From Mytilus trossulus (lineage: Eukaryota; Mollusca; Bivalvia; Mytilida; Mytilidae), in contig NC_086378.1 in the NCBI RefSeq assembly GCF_036588685.1, positions 40,029,578 through 40,093,577 on the forward strand: a stretch of 64,000 bases of DNA, written 5' to 3'. The first letter of the stretch is position 1, and every line of letters begins with the position of its first letter. The notes under the pieces are model-generated. The model made no database searches. It was given only the letters and a program-made list of their open reading frames with translations, and had not been told where the DNA came from. The position numbers and the translations under genes are program-made. Shown here in pieces: positions 31,232-41,824 of the stretch.

Positions 31232-32519
31232 ACTGTCTACTATTAAAATTTGGCTTATTTGAATAACCAGAACGATCTGATGACTCTGTTTTGTCCTTTA
31301 CCACAAAAGGTTTCTTAGAACCAGAGGCTTCTGAAGAAGACACAGTCTTTCTCTTACCCAAATAGGATTTTTTCACACTAATTTCTGGTAGTAAGTCGTC
31401 CAGAGCTTTATTTTTCTCTTTACGAGTCTTGCGAAATTTTTCAAAGTCAGATCCAAACACACCATCTGCTGATAATGGTAAATCAGACAAGTCTCTAGCC
31501 TCATCAATTTCATATAAACCTGTATCAGTCATAGCTACTTGCCTTCGTACAATGTGATGAAAAGTACCTGTACGCCTCACTTGATCTAAGCTTTTAGTGG
31601 ACATGGCAAATACATCTCTAACCTGTTGTATTGCTTTATCTGAATCTACATTGTCTGACTGTAAAGTTTGCATTAGCGCACCCAAACCTTGTTGCATGTA
31701 CATATGCATAACAATACCCATGTAGGCAGCTTGTTGACCTCTGTAAGCTATTTTTTCAATCATTTTACTAGGTTGACTGAATAAACATTTACCACCTTTT
31801 GTAACTGAAGCTTTCTTGCCATGTTTTTTAATCAAACATCTACTTATCAAATCATCAATAGTAGGAACCAGTAAAAAATTTTCAGTATCTTCATGTACTG
31901 GAAACTCATCTTTGCTTTCTTCAGCAAAAGCAGAGACTAAATTAGGATGTTCAGCTCTCCAACTATTTAACAAAACCTGCTTTTGTGCCTCGTCAATTTC
32001 AATGCCCATTTTCTTTTCAGACTTTTTTGTCAAGGCATCATCCCCAAAGAGATCAAACAAACACTTTTTTGTCTCTACGGACAAGTGTTCTTCATCAGAG
32101 GACTTTGTGTCCCACTCATTGTCACTTTCACCTAATATTTCATCGTCTCTTGGTCTGATTGAAACATTGTCATCAGAATTTTCATTTTCTGACAATTCCC
32201 GGCGCAAACTTTGTGTTTGCTCACGCTCACGACTTTCAGGTTGTCTTTGTGACAAACCTTTTGCCTCAGAATTTTTGTCGCCATTTTCGGCACAATCCTT
32301 GGCTTGAAACAATGTTATTAAAGTATCAAATTTATCATTAACATTGTCCAACTTACTGTTCATTTTCTCTTCAAGAATGTCATATCTGCTTCTCCGCTTT
32401 TTCTTCGTCTTTGAACTTGAAGAACTGGTTTTTCTAATGCCAATGGCGGTTCCCGCGCCATTAACACTGCTCTCATCTCGTGGTTCATCCACGTGTTCAC
32501 TAGTACTGTCGCTATTCAT
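31113..32519 (-). CDS. DIRS gag-like protein
   Basis: A 468-codon ORF, the first in the element, 219 bp from the left terminus. The N-terminal 50 residues are Ser/Lys-rich (TSSSSSKTKKKRRSR), followed by a short coiled coil (~45-75), an acidic region (SDNEWDTKSSDEEHLS) and a helical core of about 180 residues (~170-360) with QVLLNSWRAEHPNL and YRGQQAAYMGIVMHMYMQQG. The C-terminus is basic with GASNSRGGKFSGYSR. There is no CCHC zinc knuckle. Its position and composition fit a DIRS structural protein that binds element RNA. The family is inferred from position rather than a recognised motif. Confidence 0.85.
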   Translation of the reverse strand: MNSDSTSEHVDEPRDESSVNGAGTAIGIRKTSSSSSKTKKKRRSRYDILEEKMNSKLDNVNDKFDTLITLFQAKDCAENGDKNSEAKGLSQRQPESREREQTQSLRRELSENENSDDNVSIRPRDDEILGESDNEWDTKSSDEEHLSVETKKCLFDLFGDDALTKKSEKKMGIEIDEAQKQVLLNSWRAEHPNLVSAFAEESKDEFPVHEDTENFLLVPTIDDLISRCLIKKHGKKASVTKGGKCLFSQPSKMIEKIAYRGQQAAYMGIVMHMYMQQGLGALMQTLQSDNVDSDKAIQQVRDVFAMSTKSLDQVRRTGTFHHIVRRQVAMTDTGLYEIDEARDLSDLPLSADGVFGSDFEKFRKTRKEKNKALDDLLPEISVKKSYLGKRKTVSSSEASGSKKPFVVKDKTESSDRSGYSNKPNFNSRQFDKKVGHSETKNEVPHFRIPKFKRGASNSRGGKFSGYSR

Positions 32520-32568
32520 TATAACTACAGTTTACAAAAGTTTTTATACCACGCTGAAAAACACGACC

Positions 32569-32738
32569 GTCTTTCAAGCGCCGAGAAAGAAAACTGATCT
32601 CGTTTACCTGGACCGGAAGTCATAACAGTACACCTGAGTACTAGTTTTTAACTTCCGGTGGGGAGCGAGTTAAATACCAACGAGAGAAAGAAATCCTAAC
32701 GGACATATGTCAGGTAGGTTTTTAATTTATGAAATTAA
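32569..32738 (-). repeat. DIRS left inverted terminal repeat
   Basis: Reverse complement of the right ITR over ~145 bp. It carries CTAACGGACATATGTCAGG at 32,697-32,715 and a short AT-rich left-end extension (32,719-32,738) that differs from the right-end extension. The 5' leader before gag should contain the promoter. I could not identify a TATA box with confidence. Confidence 0.92.
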
Positions 32739-33203
32739 AATTGGGAAATCTTTTTCAACAAAGGAGAGGTAGTTACTTCCTTGTACTCTAATAGTACCTG
32801 TTGTTACAAAAAAGGTGATATTATATTTCAAGATATGTTCACTTGGATCTCTGATTTCTATTAATATGGAGTTAGCAACATCATGTCTGTCAGACCATCT
32901 TTCTGGTACATCTGACCATTTTATTACATTATCTTCTTGATTACCCATATTGTCAAAGTAAAGCAGGCTGAGAGCCTTTATCCAGGGTTGTATTCTATTT
33001 ATAGAAGTGTGAAATGTAATCATATGGGCACTTTCTTCGTACATATTTACATCAATAGCCTCAAATTGACATTTCTTTGCTTTACTGGTACGCTTATTCA
33101 GCTTTATTGGTAAACAATTAGATGGGTATTCTGTATCTATCTTTGACAAATCTGTGTCAATTTTAATGTTTTTTAAGACTTCGTTGCCGTCCCAGGACGC
33201 CAT
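32727..33203 (-). pseudogene. LINE #3 ORF1, severed N-terminal part
   Basis: About 154 codons from MASWDGNEVLK to VEKDFP, then a few codons that run into the DIRS terminus and stop. It has a basic patch (KLNKRTSKAKK) and a beta-rich segment ending FFVTTGTIRVQG...FVEKDFP, which I associate with the N-terminal domain of esterase-type LINE ORF1 proteins (from memory). The frame at the DIRS border (gat ttc cca att) matches the frame on the far side (att ctg att gaa). The two pieces were therefore one ORF of roughly 650 codons before the insertion. Confidence 0.75.
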
Positions 33204-33460
33204 TTTGGAAATCCAAATTTACAACGTGTTCAAGGGTTTATGGTTTCGATAAGTACACCTACTGTCTTGTATCTTGACTTTTAAAGTTTGTAGGCTGCTA
33301 TAAAAGTATTTAAGTCTATTAATTGTATGTGTTTGCTTGCTCTCTACCATATATATTCAGGATTATCATTCAGTTTTCAGCCGCGTGAAAAATGCACAGC
33401 CATTGTGTAAAGGGAGTATATATAATATATGTAAATCGAGATATTGATCAAAAAGCATTT

Positions 33461-34234
33461 TTATTTTTTGTTTTTATAGTAAATTTTATTCTTTCGGCAC
33501 TTTTTGAAATTGGCCCTTCTGTGAAAAAAATCATCGATAAATTGGCCATACCTCTTTACTGTTTTTGAGGTTTCTATGCTTTCAGACACCTTTTCAAGTT
33601 TCTTTTTAATAGCTTGGTGTTCCTCCTTTATATCGGACATGAATCGGGCACTGTGTTCAAGCGTGCTTATTCTGTCTTTGCAGGTTTTTATATCAACATC
33701 AACAGCACTAAATTTCGATTCGTATTTGTTTAATCGCTCTTCAATAGAGTCTAACTTGTTTAGTTTTGTTTCCATCGAATCAACTTTTTTACATAGTTCA
33801 CTTAGTACCCTCTCAATTCCGTTTGTTGCTATATGAGGAGGCAGGGGTGGGGGTGGCGGTGGTGGACTGGGGTATTGTTGAAACTGATAGGGCTGGCCAG
33901 GGTACTGGAAATTTGGTGTACTTGATTGAATGGGTGTGTATTGACTAAATCCTTGATTAATCGAATTGTTCATGTTTGTATTTTGATCGTTATTAGTAGG
34001 TGAGTTGTTGTAAAGACACGAGAAGGTCTCGCTTAGTGTATCTGTTAATAATACCTTGTTTTCGTCACCCTTTATGTCATCTGAACACTTTTTCTTCTTT
34101 CCTTTTGTTAACAAAGAACTATCACTTGTTGAGCCTTCAGAAGAATTATTTCCTTTAGCCTTTTCCCTCTTTCGTTTTTTGTCCTTTTTATCCTTTTTGT
34201 CCTTTTTGATTTTTTTGTCAGTCTTTTTTGGCAT
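33461..34234 (-). pseudogene. orphan truncated L1-like LINE ORF1 (257 aa)
   Basis: It starts MPKKTDKKIKKDKKDKKDKK, a strongly basic head. A Ser/Asn-rich linker, a Pro-rich stretch (QQYPSPPPPPPPLPP) and a ~100-residue coiled coil follow (LSELCKKVDSMETKLNKLDS to SESIETSKTV). This parallels LINE #4 ORF1 (basic head, Q/N/P-rich linker, coiled coil). It ends before the RRM with an unrelated basic tail, so it is truncated. No ORF2 adjoins it. LINE #3 begins just downstream, so it may have inserted into or next to this older copy. It could alternatively be an independent lysine-rich coiled-coil gene, but I think that less likely. Confidence 0.55.
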
Positions 34235-35649
34235 TACTAATCACACATTTAAATCCAATAAAAATTAACTAATGCTGCATATTCACAAGTTTTACGCATT
34301 TTTATATCATAATTTAAGAACGAAAATTTTCACTGCCATTCAAATTGGCGCATGCGTTATAAAATCAATAAAAGATCACAAATGATAATAGAACAATGCC
34401 TGTGCCGGTTTTCGTTAATTTTTCCGAAAATCACTGAACTATAAGACACGTGCCAAATTACATAACTGATAACACTATTACCTTAAAAAAATTAAAAAAT
34501 AATTATTTGGATAAGAAAATTACCCTGACATTTAGATATATTTACCATAAACATATGTTTAAATTTGTTTAAATATCATTTAATATGCATCGGATTATGA
34601 TTAAATGAAAAAATATTAAAAAAATTGTTAAGCTGTTTTTTATATCATGATTTTTTATTTCAGGAAGGAAAATGATGTTTGCATCGAGAAAAATAGCCCC
34701 TCCCCTATAAATGATCATTAATTTACCTAAGTGGGGGCTTAAATTTGGACACCGATCGCGAGGACTGACTGCCATAAACAACAGATTACGAACAGCAAAC
34801 AGTGGATACACCAATTGATATGGCCCTTTTTCTAGTGTTGCAGTTAATTGAATGTATGGAATTTGTATTCACATTATTACTGTTATTAATCTTGTATTTA
34901 TGCAGACATTCTCAGCTTAGTGGTTTCATTCCAAATCTCGGGATTAATGCAGTCTTTTGTAAAGGTTACAGAGACAGATACAGAAAATAAGGTCGTAATT
35001 CATGTAAAGGTTAAAGAAAACGTTGAGAGTAGCAAAACATTTTTTTTGAAGATTCATCCTAAAAAAATATATACCTCTATTTACTGGTTTACTATCTTAA
35101 AGGAGAGGAAGGGGGTTTCAGAAGGATAAGAAGTGTGCTTCAGCTGAACCCCCCTCCCTAAAACACACATAACAAAAAGATATTCTGTTATCGGAATCTA
35201 GAACTGGTGAGATATATGTAGAACGACCCATAGTAAGGAATGATTCCTTATTGATACAATTATATTGCTTGATAATTCTGATTTGGTACTTTTGCCGGTA
35301 ATAGCATAATTATTCTACCATGATTAACACAATTCCAACTCAGCAGATGTATTCTATTTGTCTATCTCAGAGATCATGAATTTCAATTGCGGGATAGTAG
35401 TACAACAACGCAGTTATTGATGATATGTTAATAGCTACATGTATATATATTAAGAGGATTACATTATACTGGACTTCCGATATACGCTATCACCCATTGC
35501 CTATTATTATTTTTAAAATCACCACTAACGTAAAATGTGTTCAATTTGCCTATCCGTCTATATCCACCCGTCCATCACACTTCAGTTTCAGTATAGAAAT
35601 GTTTTGACCAAATGATTCTATTAATGGTTTGTTAATATTATGTTACGGA
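34235..35649. other. intergenic stretch, nothing recognised
   Basis: AT-rich with several unrelated short open frames (60-81 codons) lacking motifs. The first ~150 bp may be the 5' UTR of the orphan LINE ORF1. No repeat or RNA could be supported. Confidence 0.4.
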
Positions 35650-36720
35650 TCAATTTTGGGATGTATGCTGGTGGAATAACATCTCATCTGTCATAAGAAA
35701 TTAAGAATTTTCTTACATTTGTTAGGGCCATATATCTCTTGCCTTTCCATAAGCCAGGTTGACCCGGCTATTGCAATCCCATGAAGTTCATCATCTGTCA
35801 ACCTTAAACCAAATGCTCCACAGGTCACAGCTTTATACGACCGCAGATTTCGAACCCTAAACAGTTGGGGAAAGTATGGACACAACATTCAAGCTTGATA
35901 CAGCTCTGAATTTGGATTGCGATTAAATAGTTGACAAAACATAGTTTTCTAACCCAGAATAAATGTGGTCTGAGAACTAGAACTCTAAAACTTAAAAATT
36001 GGACATTTACCTATTATGGTCCAATATCCAAAATCTAAATACATGATTAGATTCAGCATATCAAAGAACCCCCAAGAATTCAGTTTTTGTTAAAATCAAA
36101 CTAAGTTTAATTTTGGACCCTTTGGACCTTGTTGTAAACCAATTTGAAAACGGGACCAAAAATTAAGAATCTACATTCACAGTTGAGATTCGGCATATTA
36201 TAAAAAAAAAATTATTCAATTTTTGACGAAATTAAACAAAGTTTAATTTGGACCCTTTTGGTCCCTAATTACTAAACTGTTGGAACCAGAACTCCCAAAA
36301 TAAATCCTAAACTTCCTTTATGGTCATAAACCTTGTGTTAAAATTTCATAGATTTCTATTTACTTATACTAAAGTTATGGTGCAAAAACCAAGAAAAATG
36401 CTTAATTGGGCCCCTTTTTGGTCCCTAATTCCTAAACTCCCAAAATCAATCCCAACCTTTCTTTTGTGTTCTTGAACATTGTGTTTGAATTTTATAAATT
36501 TCTATTCACTTATACTGAAGTTATTGTGTGTAAACCAAGAAAAATGTCTAAATGGGCTCTTTTTTGGTCCCTAATTCCTAAACTATAGGGACCAAAACTC
36601 TCAAAAAATCAACCCCAACCTTCTTTTTTAGGTAAATAACCGTGTGTTTCAATTTCATAGATTTCTATTAACTTACAATAAAGTTAAAGTGCGAAAACCA
36701 ATGTTTTTTTCGGACTACGA
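35650..36720 (+). repeat. compound dispersed/tandem repeat common in mussels
   Basis: I recognise the opening (TTTATACGACCGCAGATTTCG, AACAGTTGGGGAAAGTATGG, GGATTGCGATTAAATAGTTG) from mussel sequences. From about 36,020 to 36,250 two diverged ~115 bp units share GATTMRGCATAT, CAAASTTTAATTT and GGACCCTTTTGG. From 36,250 to 36,710 about three ~145 bp units share GGTCCCTAATTCCTAAACT, AACCTTSYTTTTG, TTCATAGATTTCTATT and CCAAGAAAAATG. This is non-coding; the ORF at 35,691-35,888 is incidental. Confidence 0.75.
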
Positions 36721-36775
36721 AACGCAATTATCTTTTCAAGTATCTACTTGTATGCAACTGAAAAAATCAACTTAC

Positions 36776-36833
36776 CCCCTCCCCCCTTTTTCCAAGCCCC
36801 CCCCCCCCCCCCCCACCCCCACCCCCACCCCCC
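36776..36833 (+). repeat. C-rich microsatellite
   Basis: A long C homopolymer followed by ACCCCC repeats. Pure low complexity, prone to length error in sequencing. Confidence 0.95.
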
Positions 36834-38990
36834 TCAAACCTAATGTTTTATGACATATTACATTTATTGAACAATCTGAAGAAAAAATCCCAGACAAGAC
36901 TGTGAGTGAAGCAAAGAATGAAGTCATTTTCCAATTTGAACCCTTTATTTATCTATTTTTTTCACATAAATTTCTATTTATGCAGTTTTTTAGTGGATGT
37001 TGCTATGGATAATATGTCTGTTCGTGGTAACTATTGAAGTCAACAACACTTAACGATTGTAGTTTAAAGTTTGCGTTAGCTTTTATGTATTTTTCTTATC
37101 AGTTATGAAAAATTCAGGACATTTAAGCTCTTAAACTGCAATATTCTGCAACTGAAAACTCCGTTTCCAAGGAAAAAATCGGTTGCTATGGTGATAAAAC
37201 TAAAAAAAATCCCACACATTTTTCTATTAAATTTGTTAAAGTAGTATCCAAACTTCATAACTACAGTGCTAACTATTCTGTACACATTTGCACTTTTCTG
37301 AAAAACACCAGAGACAATGGGGTAATTCAGCAAAAATCCCATTTTCAGAAAAGTTGAAAAAACGGATTTTTTCACAAAATTTTACCAAAAAAATACAGAT
37401 TTGGTTGACATGCAATTTTCACTAAAATGAAGCTTAAACCAAGTTCTATCAATGTTACATAAGAAAATAAAGGAAAAATGCATTATTCTATTCATAATCA
37501 GGCTCTGAAATGTGGTGATTTAGTTGATTTTTGAAAGATTTTACAACGCTTGACAACCAAAAAATTGTGTGTCCGTTACCATGGCAACCACTCATAATTT
37601 CCCACTCAAAATTATTTTTTGAGCATTTTTCATATATTGCTTCTACTAGGCCAATTATAGATAAAATCTGAACCCCCCATGTATCACATGTATATGGCAC
37701 ACTGCCTGGTTCTTATAAAGAGCTGTACTTAAAACCCCGAGAATCTCACCTCCTAGAAATTTGAAGTGTCAGGATGTTTTGGAAATATGTATGAATTTTC
37801 TTACATACTTGAAATTGTATATAAGGAATAAAAACAAATTCAGTATGTTTACTGTACAAACAAACAACAGACACCAATTGTGTCAGTTACATTGCTTAAT
37901 TCATTTTTACTGAGAGAAAAATTTGATTAATTGATTATTCAGTGGTTGTTTAAACGTCCAGTGGCAAAAGTTTCATGCATATTCAGGACGAAAAGTCCTT
38001 TTAGAAGTATATAATGAAGTATTTGGTATAACAAATGTTTAAATTTTCTAATTATTTGGCAAATGTCATTTTCTTAGCTAGTTCTAATTAATTTGTACGA
38101 ATCAAATTTTCTGACAAAACAATATCTTTTGCTCTAAATTAACATATACGATTCTGATAACAATGGATAATATACGGAACATTGTAACGTACATAAAAAA
38201 AGAGATTATGATTGTTTAATCAGTTGTTTCTTCAGGTCGCTCAAATCAGTCGGATCACTGATTTTCGGCAATATCAAGGAAAACCCGACACGTTCTAAAT
38301 AATGTTCAACTACTCATTTTTTTGTGAAATCAACCTAATATGTCCTGTTGATAAGTATATATGTACAGAACTACACAAAATTGCAGTGCATGTTAACATA
38401 ACTTGAAGAATCAAATAATTTCTGCTATGCTTGTAGTTAATACGAAAACAGCTTACTATTTTTTTTTAGATATATACATATAAACCGTCAAAGTGAAAAA
38501 TTATATAACATGAAAATAAAAATACATAGATCATTCATTTATTGCACTCAATTATACCAATCATGTAGTTGAAATAATTTCTAGAACCAGTCACTGTCTA
38601 TCGGACATTGTATGCATAAAAATCAAATTTAGATTTTTAACTGTATGAAATAAAATTAGTTTATGGTTTCGCGGAACACAATGTCTCGCCTTCGTTTGCG
38701 GTAAACTTGAACTTTCAGGCTGAACTTTAATCAAGACACTATTATTTTATTGGTAGGAGCTTCTGTCTAAGTTCAGAAATATTTCCGGTGCCTATAAAAT
38801 AGCCGACTTTAATTTAGTCATTTGAATCTGAGCTGGCAAAATAGCATATTATCTATTATGCTGGTATCGGCAAAACAGCTACAAGTATTGCCTTTAATTA
38901 CAATGCATATAAATTTTAAATACTATTCTAAATATAACAGCTTTGAGAATCGTGTAAAAAGCGTTCGTTGTTCATTCGTCAATGAATCAT
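36834..38990. other. AT-rich intergenic stretch
   Basis: No gene, RNA or clear repeat recognised in about 2.1 kb. The short frames here lack domains or context. Confidence 0.4.
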
Positions 38991-38997
38991 TCAACGT

Positions 38998-39222
38998 GCG
39001 TGTATCGTGCGTGCATGTATCGTGTATCGTGCGTGTATCGTGTATTTATCATTCATCGTGCATCGTGCGTGTATCGTACGTTCATCATTCATCATTCATT
39101 TTGCGTTAATCCTCCGCGTAACGCTCATCGCTCATCGTGCGTGTATCGTGCATGTACCGTGCGTGTATCGTGTATCGTGCATGTACCGTGCGTGTATCGT
39201 GCATTCACCGTGCATGAATTGT
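38998..39222 (+). repeat. CGTGTATCGTGCGTG minisatellite
   Basis: An irregular array built from TATCGTG, CGTGCGTG, CATCATT and TGTACCG words with ~8-16 bp periodicity. Because the period is not a fixed multiple of three, several frames stay open and give repetitive peptide-like strings (VYRACMYRVSCVYR). I treat these as artefacts, not a gene. Confidence 0.85.
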
Positions 39223-40083
39223 GGTGTCGTCAGTTTGAATTTTTAGAAGGTCTGTACCAATATAAAATTCGATACAGTTTTGATCCTGAATTTACAAGTT
39301 CATGAAAATGTGCATATAGGCTATTTTTACCTGATTAAATCAAATATGTTATAAAAAATATACCTTCATGTGCTACTTTTTGAGTAAAATGAGGTCGAAA
39401 TTTTGTATATTTGCTCAAAATTCAGATTTTCGGCCGTATTTTCTTTTTCGAAAGAAAGACATAACTTTTTTGTTATAAAAGATAAACACAAACTGTTTTT
39501 TGTTTAATAATCTAAAGAAGCATCATCCCATTGGCAATTTTAACTTTATATTAATAGCGGCAATATTTACGGACGGTACGGGTCACGTATAGATTTTGAT
39601 TGGTTGCATTATAATGAGGCTGAGATACAGCAACAGCTATTATGTAACCCAAATAATTCAGTCGTTATATTTCGCTGATCTACGAAGGCTCGTGTGGGAG
39701 AAAATCGGACACGGAAAGGGCTTGAATTGTTCGAGTTACAGCTTTTGAGATAAAGAATTGCAGACTTTTCTCGTCCAGGATAAGATATCAAATGCCTGAA
39801 AATGATAACTCCGTGTATTTCAGTTCCGATCAACTGTCATTAATTCATGTTCGTTTTATTATGCATACATTTCACAGATAAATTCAATATTGAAATATCA
39901 ATGTTTAATTGTATTGCTTGACCCTAATGGGTGTAATTTTGCAATAAAGATTAATTATTATTATTACGTGTTTAATTGCTTTGTTACTCTGCAATTTGCA
40001 CGATTTGCTTTGCTAAACAATTTTCCTATACAATGTTACAAACATGCATTATCTGTATTTAATACTTCTGACAATATAACATA
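39223..40083. other. intergenic stretch, nothing recognised
   Basis: No supported gene or repeat. Short open frames only. Confidence 0.4.
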
Positions 40084-40102
40084 ACGGTACACAAATTGCA
40101 CC

Positions 40103-41443
40103 GAGTACCCAAATTGTACCTATTTTGCAAAAATAGCAGCGGACATCTAAACAAGATTTCCTAGAGACTACACAATTTGTATTTTTCCGACGAAGTCGGT
40201 ATAGTTTCGGTTTGTGCACTTTGAACTTAAGGACGCTTCACTATGGCAACAGACTACGCATGCTCGAAAATCCTTTCTGTGATTGGACAAAATGCTGTCA
40301 TGGTTGGTGATTTGGTTGTGTTTGAAAAAAACGTCTCGAAAATTATATCGTGATGGAAAACAAGTGAAAAACTATAAATATTTGAACTAGATCTTACAAA
40401 GATTTATATTTTTATTAAAACAATTGGTTCTCCAATAGCTCTTTGCATCCATGACAGCTGTTTATTCGGGACTATTATATAATTTTTAATGTAAACTTTT
40501 TTGTACGAACGTACATGACTTTTAGAACGCACCTACGCATGTGAGATTTCTGCAGGGTTTAGGTGAATGTAAACAGAAAGATGCTACTAATTATACTACC
40601 AATAGTTTCTAGCTTTGTTAACCATGAATTAAGTTTAATGTAAACAGTAGAAAATGTCTATTTGTTTCTTTTTATTTGCACTAGATTTTTCGACAAATAA
40701 AAATTTTAGTTGTCATCACAATATTCTTATATATTATTGCCTTTCTAATATAACCAGACTTAGTAAAGAATTTCTTGTAGTAACATTCAGATGGAGATTT
40801 TACTAATGAGGTCCTGTGTCATTAAGTCATTGTGCTTCTGAAGGTTATCGAAATTATAGTTTTAAACATATACTCAAATTTAAATACGTCGGATATCTTT
40901 TTTAAAGATAGTTCTTGTTATTATTTGATACTATGCACATCTTTCAACAAAGGTAAAAATATTTAGATATGCCCAAAACGTTCACAGTATTTATGAGGGG
41001 GATAGGACCTTTATCGGGACTCCGGGATCGGCAATTTTAAGCTCGGGATTCCAGGATTGACTCTTTCGGGATCCGGGAATCCTTTTTTTCGGATTTCGGG
41101 ACGTCGGGATTTACTTTATTAAAATTCGGGACCTCGGGATTCCGTTTTTGTAAGTCCGGGAATCCGGGATCAGGACCCCTCATATCCCCCCTCATTTATC
41201 AATAGATGAAGTGTTTACTGAAAAAGCAAAATGTACTGAAACGTCGCCATGCGACGTCATCAAAACGTCATCTTTTTAAAATGATCAAATACAATATGTT
41301 ACAAGTATTTATTTAAAAAAAAAATGAAGAGTAAGCATGGACTAATATCCAATTGCTCAAAATATTTAAAGAAATTAAACAAAAGCTCTGTTATTAGACT
41401 TTTGATGATGCGAATTTAAGCATGGAGGCAATTTGGGTACTCC
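40103..41443. mobile_element. candidate MITE with GAGTACCCAAATTG ends
   Basis: GAGTACCCAAATTGTACCT (40,103-40,121) faces the inverted AGGCAATTTGGGTACTCC (41,426-41,443). These ends are related to the 19 bp repeats of the larger candidate (shared CCCAAATTG core). The interior has no ORF but contains a CGGGA-rich block. Confidence 0.4.
40995..41200 (+). repeat. CGGGA-rich MITE-like block
   Basis: Many TCGGGA/CCGGGAT words in A/T-rich context, between GAGGGGGATAGGACC on the left and GGACCCCTCATATCCCCCCTC on the right, which are partly inverted. A truncated second copy lies at 44,885-44,980 and shares GGGATCAGGACCCCTC. Confidence 0.7.
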
Positions 41444-41824
41444 TCATTTTAAAATCATTGATGGTTTGAAGGTCCGTTTAGACCAATTTTTCTATGATTC
41501 CAGATGGATTAAAAATCAAATTGGTATACCTATATAAAAAAGAAGGATACGGCTACAAAACAAACACAGAAATGACATTTTTGTCTTTATTATAAAAAAA
41601 ACGTAGAGTGGGGTGCCCATTTTCGCCACATCTTTCCATGCTTTCTACAGTTTATGGTCAGGTCTAAATTTTTTTGAAGTATACTGATATTTCTATATGA
41701 AGATAACTTTAAATGCAAAATATTCTTAAATGACCATGACTGCACTTTTGATCATTTAATAGTCCCATTACTTACACCAGGTGTAAAAAAGGGGGTCAAT
41801 ATTCCTTGACTCTCCAATACCTTT

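Larger units (their letters stand above)
27588..32738 (-). mobile_element. complete DIRS retrotransposon
   Basis: On the minus strand: left inverted terminal repeat (32,738-32,569), gag (32,519-31,113), RT/RNase H/methyltransferase-like ORF (31,231-29,054), tyrosine recombinase (to 28,233), internal complementary region (27,930-27,821) and right inverted terminal repeat (27,779-27,588). The ITRs share ~145 bp with near identity and differ in their terminal extensions. All three ORFs are uninterrupted. AATT occurs at both borders (27,584-27,587 and 32,739-32,742). DIRS elements integrate by tyrosine recombinase rather than integrase and make no conventional target duplication, so the AATT probably reflects the crossover. 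It sits in ORF1 of LINE #3. Confidence 0.93.
21282..33450 (-). mobile_element. LINE #3: esterase-ORF1 LINE, interrupted by a DIRS element
   Basis: The minus-strand order is 5' UTR (33,450-33,204), ORF1 N-terminal part (33,203-32,743), DIRS insertion (32,738-27,588), ORF1 remainder (27,587-26,105), a ~580 bp gap, ORF2 in several frames (25,527-21,978), a ~670 bp 3' UTR, and an ATTCT repeat tail (21,282-21,306). This differs from LINEs #1, #2 and #4: its ORF1 has an SGNH esterase domain, as known for CR1-like LINEs, and ORF2 is not fused in frame behind ORF1. The pre-insertion length would be about 7 kb. The 5' boundary is estimated. Confidence 0.8.

Noticed and set aside
39007-39246. Host gene exons anywhere in the window
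   Set aside because: Outside the transposable elements I found no frame with a recognisable domain and plausible splice context. Small exons could be missed by eye, so absence is not proven.
38982-39305. Cys/Tyr/Arg-rich small protein with repeated VYRACMYR-like units
   Set aside because: It is a translation of a short-period minisatellite. Overlapping frames give equivalent repetitive peptides and there is no gene context.
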